Source: Cyanophora paradoxa (taxonomy: Eukaryota; Glaucocystophyceae; Cyanophorales; Cyanophoraceae). From it: DNA of 63,959 nucleotides. The position numbers were made by a program, and so were the translations under genes. The DNA lies in NCBI GenBank assembly GCA_004431415.1, contig QPMI01000447.1, positions 1 to 63,959 on the forward strand. Direction: 5' to 3'. The notes under the pieces are model-generated. The model had not been told where the DNA came from. It worked only from the letters and a program-made list of their open reading frames with translations, and did no database searches. This document shows, in pieces, positions 46,127 to 57,060 of the stretch. How positions within the stretch are numbered: the first letter of the stretch is position 1; each line of letters begins with the position of its first letter.

Positions 46127-48000
46127 ATGCTCCCGGCTGCGGCCGCCGGTGCTCCTGCGCCGCCCGTGGCGGCTGTCGCGGCCGCGCAGTTTGAGCAGCC
46201 GGGTGAGCAGCTCCCCGACCTCATCGTAACAGCCGTGAAGGATATATCGAAGCACGGCGAGAACACCGTGTCACTGGCACCGGCGAAACTAGATGCTTTC
46301 ATCGCCGAAGTGGCGGCGATCTTCGACGTTCCCGAATTCGCACGGCCCTTGCTCAAACTCTACGTGGTGCTCTGCGGCGCTGGCCACTGGGTGCCCAACC
46401 AGCAGGTCGGCAGTTCGCCGCCCGTCGATGCTCGCCTGCTTCTGAATGCGCGCAGATATTCGACAAGCACATCCGGCAGGGAAATCTATACTACTTCATC
46501 AGCACCAACCCCTGCGATGTGCCGAAGCTGCTCGCGGAGCAGGCGAAGTCGGCGGAGCAGCTGCACCACAGGCAGCGCGGGCGGGCATCGGCGCCACGTC
46601 CAAGCCAAAGCGAACCCCGCAGCAGGTTCGGCCCGCGCAGACAGGCGCGCGCGGCATGTTCACTGCTGAACAAATCGAGCAGCACACAGACCAACTCAAC
46701 TTGCAGTGGATCCAGAAGACCGTGGGCCAGCGGAAACTCTTCCTGGCAACCAAAAACCAAGCTCTTGCTGGGGAGCGCGACGAAGTTCGTCGCCGAGAAA
46801 GCCACGAAATGTGCCCAGCAGAGGACGAAGGCTTCCTTGTCCCTCGCCGCAGATCTGTGAGCATTCTGATGGTGAACCCCGTCTGCGCTCCGCTGACTCG
46901 TATCTGCAGGCTTTCGTGTGCCGAGATGTGCAAGCGGGAAGCCGGGACGTTGTGTTTCCTGACGATAAGATGAACGATATGGAGAGTCTCATGAGCAAGC
47001 ACGTGGTTGAGAAACAGCCGATTTCTCTGGCCGAAGCTAAACCGTTCATCGTATTCCTGGTGAATCAACAGTTCAAATCCGAGACTAAATTGCGTGCTCT
47101 CTTTATGGAGAATCTCAAAACCTCCCACAACATCGACAGCGTGGTTTGTGTCCTTCCCTTCACTCTCCTGCCCGCATCCTGATCACGGCTCACAGAAGGC
47201 AATTGCCGGGCTGGAGAGCAGGAGAATGCATCGACGAGCCAGGGCACGTTTGTGCTTGCGCGTACTAAATTCCGTCGGGTCCGGCTGCAGCTCACGGGTC
47301 AGCAGATGAGGAGGAGGAGGAGGAAGAGGAGGCTCGTCGCCGCACTCCAGAGGAGCGGGCCCTCCTTCTCAATGCCATGGCGGACAAAGCGTTGGCTGGA
47401 GCAGGGCGGGCCCTTCCCCGCCTCCTGCCCTGCCTCCTGCCCGCCTGCTGCTATACCTCCACCCCCCCTGTGGATCTTCAGAAGGAGGAGGAGGGGGGGG
47501 GAAGAGGAGGACGAGGACGAGGACGAGATGTGGCTCCTGACGGCGTCGAGGCCGATGATGGCACGTGTGAACCCGAAAGACTCCCGTCTGTATCCTAACT
47601 TTCTTCAGAATCGAAGCGATCGAAGGCGGGGGCAGCAGCAAGGCCCAAGGAGAAGAGCACAGGAAGGAAGAAAAGACGAATCACGTGCGTGTAGCCCTTC
47701 CTTCAATTGTGTGTTCTTTTACACGTGAATGATCGAAATCGCAGCGAGACCGATGAGATCCCGCTGCCTGAAATTCGGGTTGTAGACCAGGCCGAAGGAA
47801 GAACGTTGTGGACGTTCATTTCCAGATTCCAGCAGGCGTGTGCAAGTTGGAGGAGAAGCAGAGGCATGCAGTCATTTGGAAGCGGGTTCTGGAGAACGGG
47901 CGCAACACGATTCCACTCAAGCTCGACATGTCGACCAGGATGTGGAAAGAGAAAAAGCCTTCAACAAGGAAGGAATACAGGTGTGGTCAGCAATAGTCGA
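46127..48000 (+). CDS. Unknown multi-exon protein with acidic tract
   Basis: The start ATG is at 46127. Exon 1 (46127-46405) gives LPDLIVTAVKDISKHGENTV and FARPLLKLYVVLCGAGHWVP. Exon 2 (from 46456) gives IFDKHIRQGNLYYFISTNPC and then, after one frame change near 46575, RGMFTAEQIEQHTDQLNLQW and GQRKLFLATKNQALAGERDE. Exon 3 (46911-47145) gives AFVCRDVQAGSRDVVFPDDK and FIVFLVNQQFKSETKLRALF. Next come an acidic tract (EEEEEEE, about 47310, and EEEDEDEDE, about 47510), a basic motif (PKEKSTGRKKRRI) and a last exon with TDEIPLPEIRVVDQAEG and VHFQIPAGVCKLEEKQRHAV, ending about 47996. The acidic plus basic tail suggests a nuclear protein (inference). No family recognised. Confidence 0.5.
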
Positions 48001-48780
48001 AAGCAACGGCAATGGTGGCCTCGCCATAGTCAAAAAAAGCAAGAACAGCCGGGTCTTAGACACTAACAATCCAGATGCTAAACCCTAGCATGTTTCTTCA
48101 GTGCAATGCTTTCTTGTCCTTTCGTACCACGCGTCCGGGGTTGAGGGTGTGCAATCATCTCTGTACTCTGTACTCGTGAACATCCAGAGAAAGAACTACC
48201 TTGACCAGAGACTGCAGCTAGCCGAGATGCGAGCAGCTCCAGAGAAAGAACTACCTTGACCAGAGACTGCCTAGCTATAGCCATATGCCTAGCTGCAGCT
48301 CGCGTGAGTGTCCATATGCTAGCTGCAACTGCGGGACGAGCGCAAGGACTCGATGGGGCGCACGGGCTCAAGAAGAGGGGAAGCGCGGCCGATGCAGACG
48401 CGCTTGCGTGCCACGGTGCGCGCTTTCGCCACGCAGCCGTGGCCCTTCCGCGACTCCGGTGATCGTAATGCTCCCGTCAGGCTTGCCGGAGGGCGTGCCA
48501 AAGCCGCAGCGGGACGCCACCTGCGGTATTGACGCATCGTAAATGGCCCGTGCGGCGCCGCGGGCGGTGCACGGCGCTGCGCCGGCGATGGGATCGCAGT
48601 CTGTGTGCGTACCGTAGGCGGATGCGAGCCTCGGGCGTGCCTATTCGCAGCCCGCCGCGAGAACAGGTGTGTTGCCAACTGGCACGCCCGAGCGAGGCGG
48701 CGCGGGATGGGCTGGGCGGCGCCAGGTCACTGGCGGCTCGCTCGCGCCGAGCTCGCTGCAGGAGCGCTCGGCGGCTCCGG
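48001..48780. other. Intergenic stretch with a short duplicated block
   Basis: A 32-base sequence starting CCAGAGAAAGAACTACCTTG is present at 48183 and again at 48240. Nothing else is recognised; open frames are Arg/Ala-rich and lack domains. Confidence 0.5.
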
Positions 48781-48826
48781 GATGGCTGAGTCCGGTGTAC
48801 CCGGGAGGTGTTGGGTACGCAGCGAA

Positions 48827-49567
48827 ATGGCCGCGGGTGGCGCGAGCCCGGCCCAGCCAAGCAGCATCGAGGAGGAGACTCTGCGCGGCTACGTGGACCA
48901 GAGGAAGACGGCCGCTGAGATACTGACTCTGCTAGCCGAGCAGCACGGCATCAACCTCAACAGGCGCGCTCTGCGCTCCAGGCTCCGCGAGCTTGGCCTC
49001 TCAACGAACTACGCTCTCTCTTTCAATGTCCTTTGTGTCGCCGTGCTGGAGGTTGTTAACTTAAATGGCCCCTTTTCGGCGGCGGCATGATCCGCACGGC
49101 CCTCCGCGCCCAAGGCATCACAGCGTCGAAGTCGAGGATTCGGAAGGCCTCGCGGTGTTCGATCCGTGTGGCGCGAGGTCCGCGGGATCCGCGCGATCCT
49201 CCGCGAGCGAGGAATCAAAGCGTCGGAGTCATGGATTCAGCGCGTCGCCAGCGCCGCGCCATGAAGATAGAGTGCGATCTGCCATGCTGCACTAGTATAT
49301 CCCAGTCTATCCCAATCTGGCTCACGCGTGCCTTGCCGCGGTGTGCAGGTCACACATGCCCGTGCCTACAACCCAGCTGTGCAGGGCCGGAAGGAGCTCC
49401 GCGATCGCTTCGTCAACTACGCCCGCGCGCGCCCCGATACAACGGGTCCGCGCCGCTGCAATGCGTTCCGCTGTTCCGCTGAGGCGCTGCTTGCTCACAG
49501 GTACTTCGCATTTGCCTACGGCTGGACCCTCGTCCCGACCAGCCCGAGAAAATCTACAGACCTATAG
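48827..49567 (+). CDS. Helix-turn-helix, integrase-like gene fragment
   Basis: From ATG 48827: MAAGGASPAQPSSIEEETLR, then KTAAEILTLLAEQHGINLNR and RALRSRLRELGLS, a helix-turn-helix of the kind found at the N terminus of fungal and animal integrase-core proteins. Two further HTH-like stretches follow, MIRTALRAQGITASKSRIRK (49087 on) and GIRAILRERGIKASESWIQR (about 49184-49243, another frame). Next, after an acceptor near 49349, comes NPAVQGRKELRDRFVNYAR. No DDE catalytic core is visible, so it may be a remnant or a protein that only shares the DNA-binding module. Splice sites are tentative. Confidence 0.4.
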
Positions 49568-49843
49568 ATATGTACAGGTCAATGATGGAGTAGGTGACTC
49601 GTGTGCATGTGCCTTCGCATCCTTCACTTTGCACGTTCCTTGCTTGTGCCCTTTCATTTGTGTACAATTATTCTTTAAGCAGCTACTTTTGCTCCTTTGA
49701 CACGCTGCACAAGCCACAGGGCCGCCGGGCAAGAAAGGCAATCAATATGGACTTAAAGCATCTGAACAGAAAAACAATGAAGCCTGAGGGATCTCTCGGA
49801 GTTGAAGCCCTACAAAGATCTCATTAAGGGCGTGCATCCAGCA

Positions 49844-50776
49844 TCACACCGATGTAGTCGCAACCGCTCTGTAGGCCATGATGTCCTTGAGATCTGCATC
49901 GGGCACATTTATCAGCAAAGGCGCGGCACGTCTAGGCGCAGCAAATGGAATGACCACGCACTGTCCTTCGTGCGCACCCGCACTCCAATTCGTCGCGCAT
50001 CCTCTTGCCAAGGATCTGCGAGCAGAACTAAGGCACGTGGCATCGCACTGCGAGCTCCGAGCATCGTACTGCGAAGATCGAGCTCGCCTCCTCGACCTCA
50101 CGGATTCGGGCGTTCGCATCGGCCCGCCTTCTCAGACTTGCTCAGCTCCTCTTTCACCTCGCGGTACCTGTCGCATACGTCCTGCCGCAGAGCTGAGGCA
50201 TGCTGAGCGGCCGCATGCGCATCGCACGCGCACCTTTGTCAGTCCCAGATCGACCTCACGGATTCGGGCGTTCGCATCGGCCAGCGCCTTCTGAGACTTG
50301 CTCAGCTCCTCTTTCACCTCGCGGTACTGTCGCATACGTCCTGCCGCAGAGCTGAGGCATGCTGAGCGGCCGCATGCGCATCGCACGCGCACCTTTGTCA
50401 GTCCCAGAATCTGCGGTCCGACGAATTCGTTCGCTCTCTCCTGGCCTCCATCTCGGCCACCTTTCGGTGCAAAGTGTCCACCTCCGCTTGCTTATCGGCA
50501 AGCCTCTCGTTGAGGTGCTGTGGGAATTCCGAAGTTCATCAGATAGCTGTGGCGCCCGCTACCGTCGCGCGGACCACAAAGGCAACGCACATTCAGACTG
50601 TGCTCGACGATCGTCATGACTTTCTCGTTGCAGCAAGGCCGCTCCACTTGCGTGCTGCTGTCCACCGACGCTCCGCCATCGTCTTGGGTAGTGTGAACCC
50701 CCGAGCGGCATTCCGCGGCAGAACGCGTTCTTTGAACGTTCGCGACAATCCGCGTCATCCGCGGCAACCGCGGCAT
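49844..50776 (-). pseudogene. Degraded relative of the 42-kb gene, with duplicated coiled-coil exon
   Basis: Minus-strand peptides: STQVERPCCNEKVMTIVEHS (about 50680-50610), ERLADKQAEVDTLHRKVAEM (about 50510-50450), REVKEELSKSQKALADANAR (twice, about 50320 and 50160) and LINVPDADLKDIMAYRA, then in another frame CDYIGVMLDA (49930-49850). The last pair matches LTEVMAYEANCNYIGVVLTS of the 42-kb gene, and the sequence before it is also alike (QCVVIPFAAPR against QCPVRCALLAP). The frame is broken several times, so it is called a pseudogene. Confidence 0.5.
50093..50408. repeat. 158-bp head-to-tail duplication
   Basis: CGACCTCACGGATTCGGGCG at 50093 recurs at 50251, and the following bases match to about 50400, with small indels (CGGCCCGCC against CGGCCAGCGCC). 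It duplicates the coiled-coil segment of the minus-strand remnant. Confidence 0.85.
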
Positions 50777-52020
50777 TTTGAGTCTATCCGCGGCAACTCC
50801 GCGGCAGTTACGTAGAATTAATTAACCACGAAATTAAAAAGGGGTAGTCCAAATGACGCGGCATCTTCGCGGCATTCCGCGCTACTAACAAATTCTGCGG
50901 CAATTACCGGTAGATGTCGTTAAATCCGGCAGTTGGCGACAGAACGCGGCATCCAAGGCGTCGTCGCGCTGCTTTCGCGGCTCTCGCCCGAGAATTAATT
51001 AACCACGAAATTAAAAAGTGGGGTAGTGTGATTGACGCGGTGTTTCCGCGGCACTCCGCGCTACTAGCGGCAATTAGCGGTTCTCGCGAGTTTGTCGGCA
51101 TTTGCGGCTCTACACAACCGCGGCGTCGCTTCGTATGTCCCGATGAGCGCAGATCATGAGCTTCATGATCATGACGCGCGTTTCCTCCGCATCATGATGC
51201 AGGCATGTTCAGAGAACTATATAAGTATTTTAATCATGCTTAGAACGTGTGCGCTTTTCCACAGACCACCCTAGCTTCAGTGCTTTATGGCAATTCATGA
51301 ATTGTCAGTCTGACAGTTCATCCTGTACTTTTCTGTTCGACACATGTGTCTGTGGTCTGCATGCACAATCCCGCCCTCCTAAACATGATTAAATATTTAT
51401 AGAGTACCTCTGGACATGCAGGCATCATGACGCGGGAGAAACGCGCCTCATGATCATGAAGCTCACGATCCGCGCCAGATGGCAAGCCAGAATTGACGCC
51501 GCGATTCGTATTGCCGCGAACAACCGCAATGTACCGCGATTGTCAAATCATGCCGCGGTTAGGGAAAACTGCCGCGAAGTTGCCGCGTATTGGACTACCC
51601 CCTTTTTTATTTCGTGTTAATTAATTCTTGGGAAACCGTCGCGTAGAAACGCGATTCCATCGCGGATGCCGCATTTGACGCTAACTACCGAATTGACGAC
51701 GTGTGGCAGTAATTGCCGCTAGTAGCGCGAGTGCCGCGAAACACCGCGTCAATCACACTACCCCACTTTTAATTTCGTGGTTAATTAATTCTCGGGCGAG
51801 AGCCGCGAAAGCAGCGCGACGACGCCTTGGATGCCGCTTCTGTCGCCAACTGCCGGATTTAACGACATCTACGGTAATTGCCGCAGAATTGTTAGTAGCG
51901 GAATGCCGCGAAGATGCCGCGTCATTTGGACTACCCCCTTTTTAATTTCGTGGTTAATTAATTCTCACGTAACTGCCGCGGAGTTGCCGCGGATAGACTC
52001 AAAATGCCGCGGTTGCCGCG
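50760..52020. mobile_element. 1.26-kb foldback element with sub-repeat arms
   Basis: The outer ends are inverted: CGCGGCAACCGCGGCATTTT at 50760 and its complement ending at 52020. Arms 50760-51077 and about 51700-52020 pair almost throughout. A second inverted pair is 51154-51211 with 51408-51470. Each arm holds about 170-bp sub-repeats marked by a motif like ATTAATTAACCACGAAATTA (50817 and 50993; complements at about 51605, 51763 and 51945). There is no coding capacity. GCCGCG and CCGCGG words are very dense. Confidence 0.8.
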
Positions 52021-52199
52021 ACACGTCGCGCGCTCACTCGCGTCACATTTCTTCCCATCCATCAAGAGCCGCGCTCTTTCTTTTGCCATCGCATCCCGCT
52101 TCGACGCACATGCATGCGGTGTCGCGTTGGCGCGTGCGCAGCCGCAGGCCAGTCTGCCATCCAGAGCTAGCTGCTGGCATGAGAGAGACTGGTTCATTT

Positions 52200-52923
52200 G
52201 GATGGAGAAGAAACAGAACCGGAAAAGAGAGAAAGGAGTCTACAACGCCAGGAAGCGCGTGAGATACGAGAAGAGAGCTAGCGACCAGCACGCTCCAGTA
52301 CAGCTGCCCGTACGGGACGAAGATCTCCATCCCCTGCTTGAGGACGCAGTCGGCGACTAGCCAGACCTGCCCGTCCTTCTCCACGCGGAAGAAGCGTTGT
52401 TCGAGAAGCGGGGTGAGTCCCGGGCTTATCGCGTCATTTGCGAAGCGCGCTAGCTCGCCTCCGGAAAGTCGGTGGCGTCGAGGACGTACGTGTGCCGTAC
52501 TTGCCTTTGAACGAGATGCTGTAGAGGCGACGCGAGGGCTCGCGAGCGAAAATCTCCAGCGCTTGAGTCTTCGTGTAGATCGTCCCGCGGTACGGGGTGA
52601 TGAGGTCACCTGGTCTGAAAACAACTGCACCACGGCGCACGCCCGGCCGCTCCACGAAGAGGCCGGTCCGGCGCGCCAGATGCCCGACTGCTTCGGCAGA
52701 AGCCAGCCCGCGCGGCGATCGATGCCGATGGCAGCGTGGTGCGCGGCAGACGGCCTCGCCGCGGGTCTGCGGCAAACTTTACTCGCAGCGATACTGGCGG
52801 CACGAGCGGCAGTCGAACGAGCGCACGCTACACCACGCGTCCTTGCCGTTACTGCCGCAGCGAGTGCAGCCTGGCAGTTAGCGCACAGGCGACCCACTGG
52901 CGCGCAGCGCACTCAGCGCACAT
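52200..52923 (-). pseudogene. SET-domain methyltransferase-like gene, frame-disrupted
   Basis: Minus-strand segments give an N-terminal SET part (PGDLITPYRGTIYTKTQALE and YSISFKGKYGT, about 52615-52495). After frame changes come LDATDFPEA, LARFANDAISPG, FFRVEKDGQVWLVADCVLKQ and GMEIFVPYGQLYW (about 52360-52297). The ARFANDA segment stands where SET enzymes have RFxNHSC, and FVPYGxxYW is the usual end motif. Upstream are Cys-rich peptides (MCAECAARQWVACAL from 52923; CRSCRQYRC). SET enzymes methylate lysines using S-adenosylmethionine. At least two frameshifts, and the changed NHS motif, argue against activity. It lies just downstream of the minus-strand retroelement and could be its cargo. 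Confidence 0.55.
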
Positions 52924-53299
52924 ACCAGTTCAGTACCTCCGCCGAAGCGAGACGACGCAGCTGCCTATACATTTTGCTTCGGAACTGCCCACCAGCTCGA
53001 GATCCCAGCGCTGGGCTTCGGTACGGTACCCCTGCCGGAGCACCCGCGTCCCGTTCTCCTGCTGTGAGCTCAACGGCAAGGCTTCTGCTCAGCTCCTACC
53101 GCGGTGCTAGCCCTCTTGTGCTAAATCACGCCCGCACGCCCCGCGCAATCTTCGGGAATTCCCGCGCTGACGCCATTTGGGCAGCCGTCAATACACATAG
53201 GCGGCCTTCGGCACGGCAGACATGTCAGCGCCGGCCGAGGAACGGAAGCGGAGGCCGCGTACAGACGCGCAGACAAGCGAGCCGGGCGCGGAAAGGCCG

Positions 53300-53470
53300 T
53301 GTCGGATGAGAGGATCCACCCGGTGCAGCGTCCGTGCGGTCACGCACGGGCTGGGGCTGTAGCTGGGAGCACAAGTGGTCTATTCACAAGTGTACCCGTC
53401 CAGGGATCGCGTACCCCCAAACGGAGTCGCGCCGGCGCTAAGTCAGAATACAGAGAGTGCTAGAGCTAGC
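53300..53470. other. Possible 3' LTR region of the retroelement (unproven)
   Basis: A CTAG/AGCT-rich stretch without a coding frame follows the end of retroelement coding. The partner LTR would lie beyond 63959, so this cannot be tested in the window. Confidence 0.2.
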
Positions 53471-54555
53471 TGCTCGATAGCACTAGACTAGGGCTAGCGG
53501 CTACGCATAGACTGCCGGCTAGCCTAATCCGAGGGAATCGCGGCACGCGACAACTCCTCACTCTGCATACGTGCGTCCTCGCACCGGACCGCGCCAAGCC
53601 GAACGTCGAGTCTGCATGCTCGACGGGGCGTCCACCCACCGCCGGGTGTGCACCAACCACGGCAGCGACAGGGCGGCGGCGAGTGAACTCCTCTCGAAGT
53701 AGAATGTCCGTCGTCAGCAACCAGATATCCAGGTAGCATAGCTCGCGACCGAAATAGGAGCCGATACCAGCATAGTGCATGTACCTAGCAACCCCAGGCC
53801 AAGCTCGAAAGATGGAAAAGCATAGAACTCGAAACCCCCAAAAGCTGCCCAAACCGCTCCAACGGCGAGAGCCGAAGGAGAGTGGCACGGATGGAAGTTT
53901 CACCGCCTCGGAAGAAACCAGCGAGGAGGTATCCGGGCCGCCATCAGGCCAACGAAAGGATAGGGCACGACTGAGTGCACCCCAGCCAGCAACCTCGAGC
54001 CCCTCACGGACCCGCAGGCACCCGGGAGGCCTACACCCAGCCACTCTCCACGAGCGACGGGCCCAGATCCAGAAAATGGAACGAAAGGCCCAGATGGCGC
54101 CCCGTGATTGGCCACCAGCCAACCACGTCCACCTCGGAAGCCAGGGCTGAGCAAAGCGGGCAAGAAATCTGCCTCCACGGCGCAAGCACAGCGATCGCAA
54201 AGGGAACAGCAATGGGACGAGCTTCTCACAGGTCGCGACCAAATCGCGTCATCCATCTCAACCTCGTCGCCCTCGGCAGCCGCTCGGGGCCCTCGCGTCG
54301 ACGTCAGGGCGAGAGGTGGATTTTGTTCTTGAGCGGGCGAGTCCGCGAGTGCGGGGTCGATCGCCGGCTCGTCGGCGTTCACAGCAGTCTTCGAGGCCGA
54401 CCACGCGGGACGGGCTTGAGACTCGGAGAGACGCGTGCGGAACGGAAGCATGCAGTCGATGTGGGCAACAGTCTCACGCAGAGGACGGTACGGCATCGTC
54501 CTTGGCGGAGTAGGGCTTAGCCGACCCCTTGACCGTGTAGTGTAACCGCCAGGGT
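53466..54555 (-). pseudogene. Retroelement C-terminal tail after the integrase
   Basis: Starts with VQFVVGPYTVTGVNPGGY, the usual chromatin-proximal end of a gypsy integrase. It continues through TVAHIDCMLPFRTRL and a Cys-containing segment (CSLCDRCACAVEADF, about 54200) into a Trp/Arg-rich frame that ends at 53466. The last 258-codon minus frame (53466-54242) has no known domain. Confidence 0.4.
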
Positions 54556-55830
54556 TAACACCAGTCACAGTGTAGGGCCCGACCACGAATTGTACAGCCT
54601 TTGTTGTGTTCGCCCATCCAGCACAATACCTTGTCGCCAACCTCAAAGCGGCGACGATGAGGCGGGTTGCCGGTGCGACAACCATGCGGTTCCGATAGAA
54701 ACGACGGTACCGCGCGAGGCAGCGTCGGCGCTCGCGCAGCTCGCGTCATCGCGAGAAGGTAATCAGCCGGGTGCGTGTGGTCGGGTTCACGAAGCGGACG
54801 CCGGCTCCGAAGCGCACTTCGCAGGCAGGTGCACTTCAGAACCGCGGTGCAAGACCATCGGGAGACCCGGTGGCGGAGTGCACGGTGGTCGCAACGCGAG
54901 AACGATATCGGCGTTGTAAAGAGGCCAGTCAGAGAGCGGCCGCTTGTGCTCACGGCACATGGCGTAGCGAGAGTCTTGTAGACTCCGCCCAGGCGCTCGC
55001 GCCGCCGTTCGAGGCGTGGTGTAGGCGGCCGCGTGCACGAACCGGGTACCCTTCTCCTTGAAGAACGCTTCCACGCGCCCCCAACGAGTGGGACCCGCGG
55101 TCCGTCAGGATGCGCGCGGGCACGCCCCTCGTGCGTATAGAAGTCGATCGCGGTGGCGAGCAAGGCCTCGCGAGATACGGAGAGGCGGGTAGATATAGCA
55201 GAACTTGGTGTATGCGTCGACGTACGCGATGATGTATCGCGAGCCGTCTTCGTGCATATCAAGTGGAAGATATCCACCTGCCATAGTTCCCCTTGCCGAG
55301 GCTGTATCACTGAATGCGGTACGGCGGGGCTTCGCGGCCTCGCGAACTGACAGTGCGGGCACGACCGCACAAAGCGAGCGATGGAGGCGTACATGCAGGC
55401 CACCAGAACCGCAGGGCGATCCGACGGGCTATCACGGGCGCGCCTCGATGGCCCAGCCCTCGTGATAGCGTAGAGCACCCTGTCGATCCAAGCGTCCGGC
55501 AAGACGGGTAGGAACCGCCGGCAGGGACCAGGGGTTGCGCTCGATGACGCCGTCGTCGGCCAGCTGAACTCGCCGGCAGCGTGCAAAGCGCTCCTGGCCC
55601 GCAGGCAGTGAGCGCAGCTGGCGAGCAGGGATCTGCGTCGCGCCTCGAGCCGCGGTACAGACAGTTGGATTCCGCCTCTGCGTGGAAGGCGAGAAGCTCT
55701 TGCAGAAGGATCCTCCTTCTGAGCGGCGAGCAGACGCTTGCGCTTCTCGGCGGGAACATACGGCGCAGCGCGTCGGGAGCGCCCATCGACGGCTGCGAGG
55801 GTCGCAGGCCACGCGTCGAGGACGTATCAC
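54555..55830 (-). pseudogene. Retroelement integrase, frameshifted
   Basis: The zinc-binding part shows ALRYHEGW and SIARFVRSCPHCQFARP. The catalytic core shows LWQVDIFHL, HEDGSRYIIAYVDAYTKFCY and GVPARILTDRGSHSLG. Then come FFKEKGTRFVHAAAYT and a glutamate-containing stretch before GVYKTLATP. The C-terminal part has FEVGDKVLCWMGEHNKG. Together these match the HHCC and DDE layout of retroviral-type integrases. Several frame changes occur between 55360 and 55000, so no full-length product is expected. Confidence 0.7.
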
Positions 55831-57060
55831 GAAGACCGGCTTGCACGGCGGCGAACGTCCGCCTCTAGGGTCGAGTTCTACCCACCGCTGCGGGCAGCGG
55901 CCTCGGCGGCGACCGTCTCAGGCTCGAGCGGGCGGCGTCGTCGGAAGCCTGCCCGCGGCAGAGGGGCGACTCGAGCCGCGGCGCTGGCTTGGGTCCGGGG
56001 GGACGGCCGAACGCGGATCTGGTGGCGAGCAGTCTCCGGGGAGAGCGAGCGTCGGCGCGGAGGCCCGGAGGCGGCTCGCCCTCAGGGTCTCCGGCTCCCA
56101 CTCAATATGAATCGGCACCGGCCGATCCGAGGGTCGACCGGGAGCGCCAGTGGGCGCTGTTGTACTCATCTCGAGGCTGCCGCCTCAAGGCGGGCGAGGG
56201 AAGAGCGCGTCGGGATGCAGGGGCCGCGGCTCGGCAAATCCTTGGCGCCCCACCGACGGGGCCCGGTTTCCAGCGCTTCGGGACTCGCTCCGCAAGAGCG
56301 AGGGGAAGCCGTCAGCGTCGCAGGCGTCGGAGGGACAGGCCCTTCCGGCAGCGACTCGTCATCGATCTCGCCCGAGGCCTCGGCCTCTGCGTGAGCGTCC
56401 TCTAGCAGCGCGGCCGGGCGCCCAGGTCGCCTCAGGGCGTCGGCATCTCCGCGTCCGAGGGAGCCTCGCGCTCCTCGACAGCGGGCGCCGGCCCGGTCTC
56501 GTCGTTCGGGGCGCGAGACGACTCTGGCGCGGAGGCGCGAAGCGCTCTGGGGCGGCCGCGCTCGCTTGCGCGTGGCGCGTCAGTAGCCGAGGCGGAGGCC
56601 TTGGCTCAGCGAACCCAGCCGACGCAGCAAGCTTGGCGAGCTGCGGGGCAGGCGTCGCGGCGCGCGCTCTGCGGCGGGGCTCGCGTCGAATCGTTTCCGC
56701 AGCACCGCCAGCCTCACCCTCAGGCTCGGGCGCGGCGCTTCAGGGGCGCCGGCGTCGGCTCGGCTCAGGAGCACTGGCTGGCACAAGGGGCCGCGACTCC
56801 TCCTCTGCATAAGAGGAGCGGCCCGGCGGGAAGAGGGGCGCTCGCAGGCGCCGCCGGGGCGCTCGGCGTCTAGCGCTCGCCACCCCGCTGGGCTTCGCGC
56901 GGAAGCCGCGAGTTGGCGAGCTGGCGCAGGGCCGTCGTCGGCCCAGCTGCATCCTAAAGATGCCAGCGGGACGTCGGGATCCTCAGGCTCAGCCCTACAG
57001 CAGTTGCGGGATGCCGAAGCCTTCGGCGCCCTTGTAGCCGCGGGCTTGAGAGGAACCGTC
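55830..57060 (-). other. Retroelement spacer between RNase H and integrase
   Basis: About 1.2 kb in which minus frames are Ala/Pro/Arg/Ser-rich (for example ASSPAAERAPRRLPRSSPSL) without a known fold. The plus strand carries long but compositional frames. It may encode a low-complexity linker or be a degraded insert. Confidence 0.4.

Noticed and set aside
51212-51407. CRISPR-like or regulatory repeat in the foldback loop
   Set aside because: No regularly spaced repeat is present; the palindromes belong to the foldback structure.
55738-56812. Plus-strand frames of 218-220 codons opposite the retroelement
   Set aside because: Compositional frames in the low-complexity spacer of the minus-strand element.
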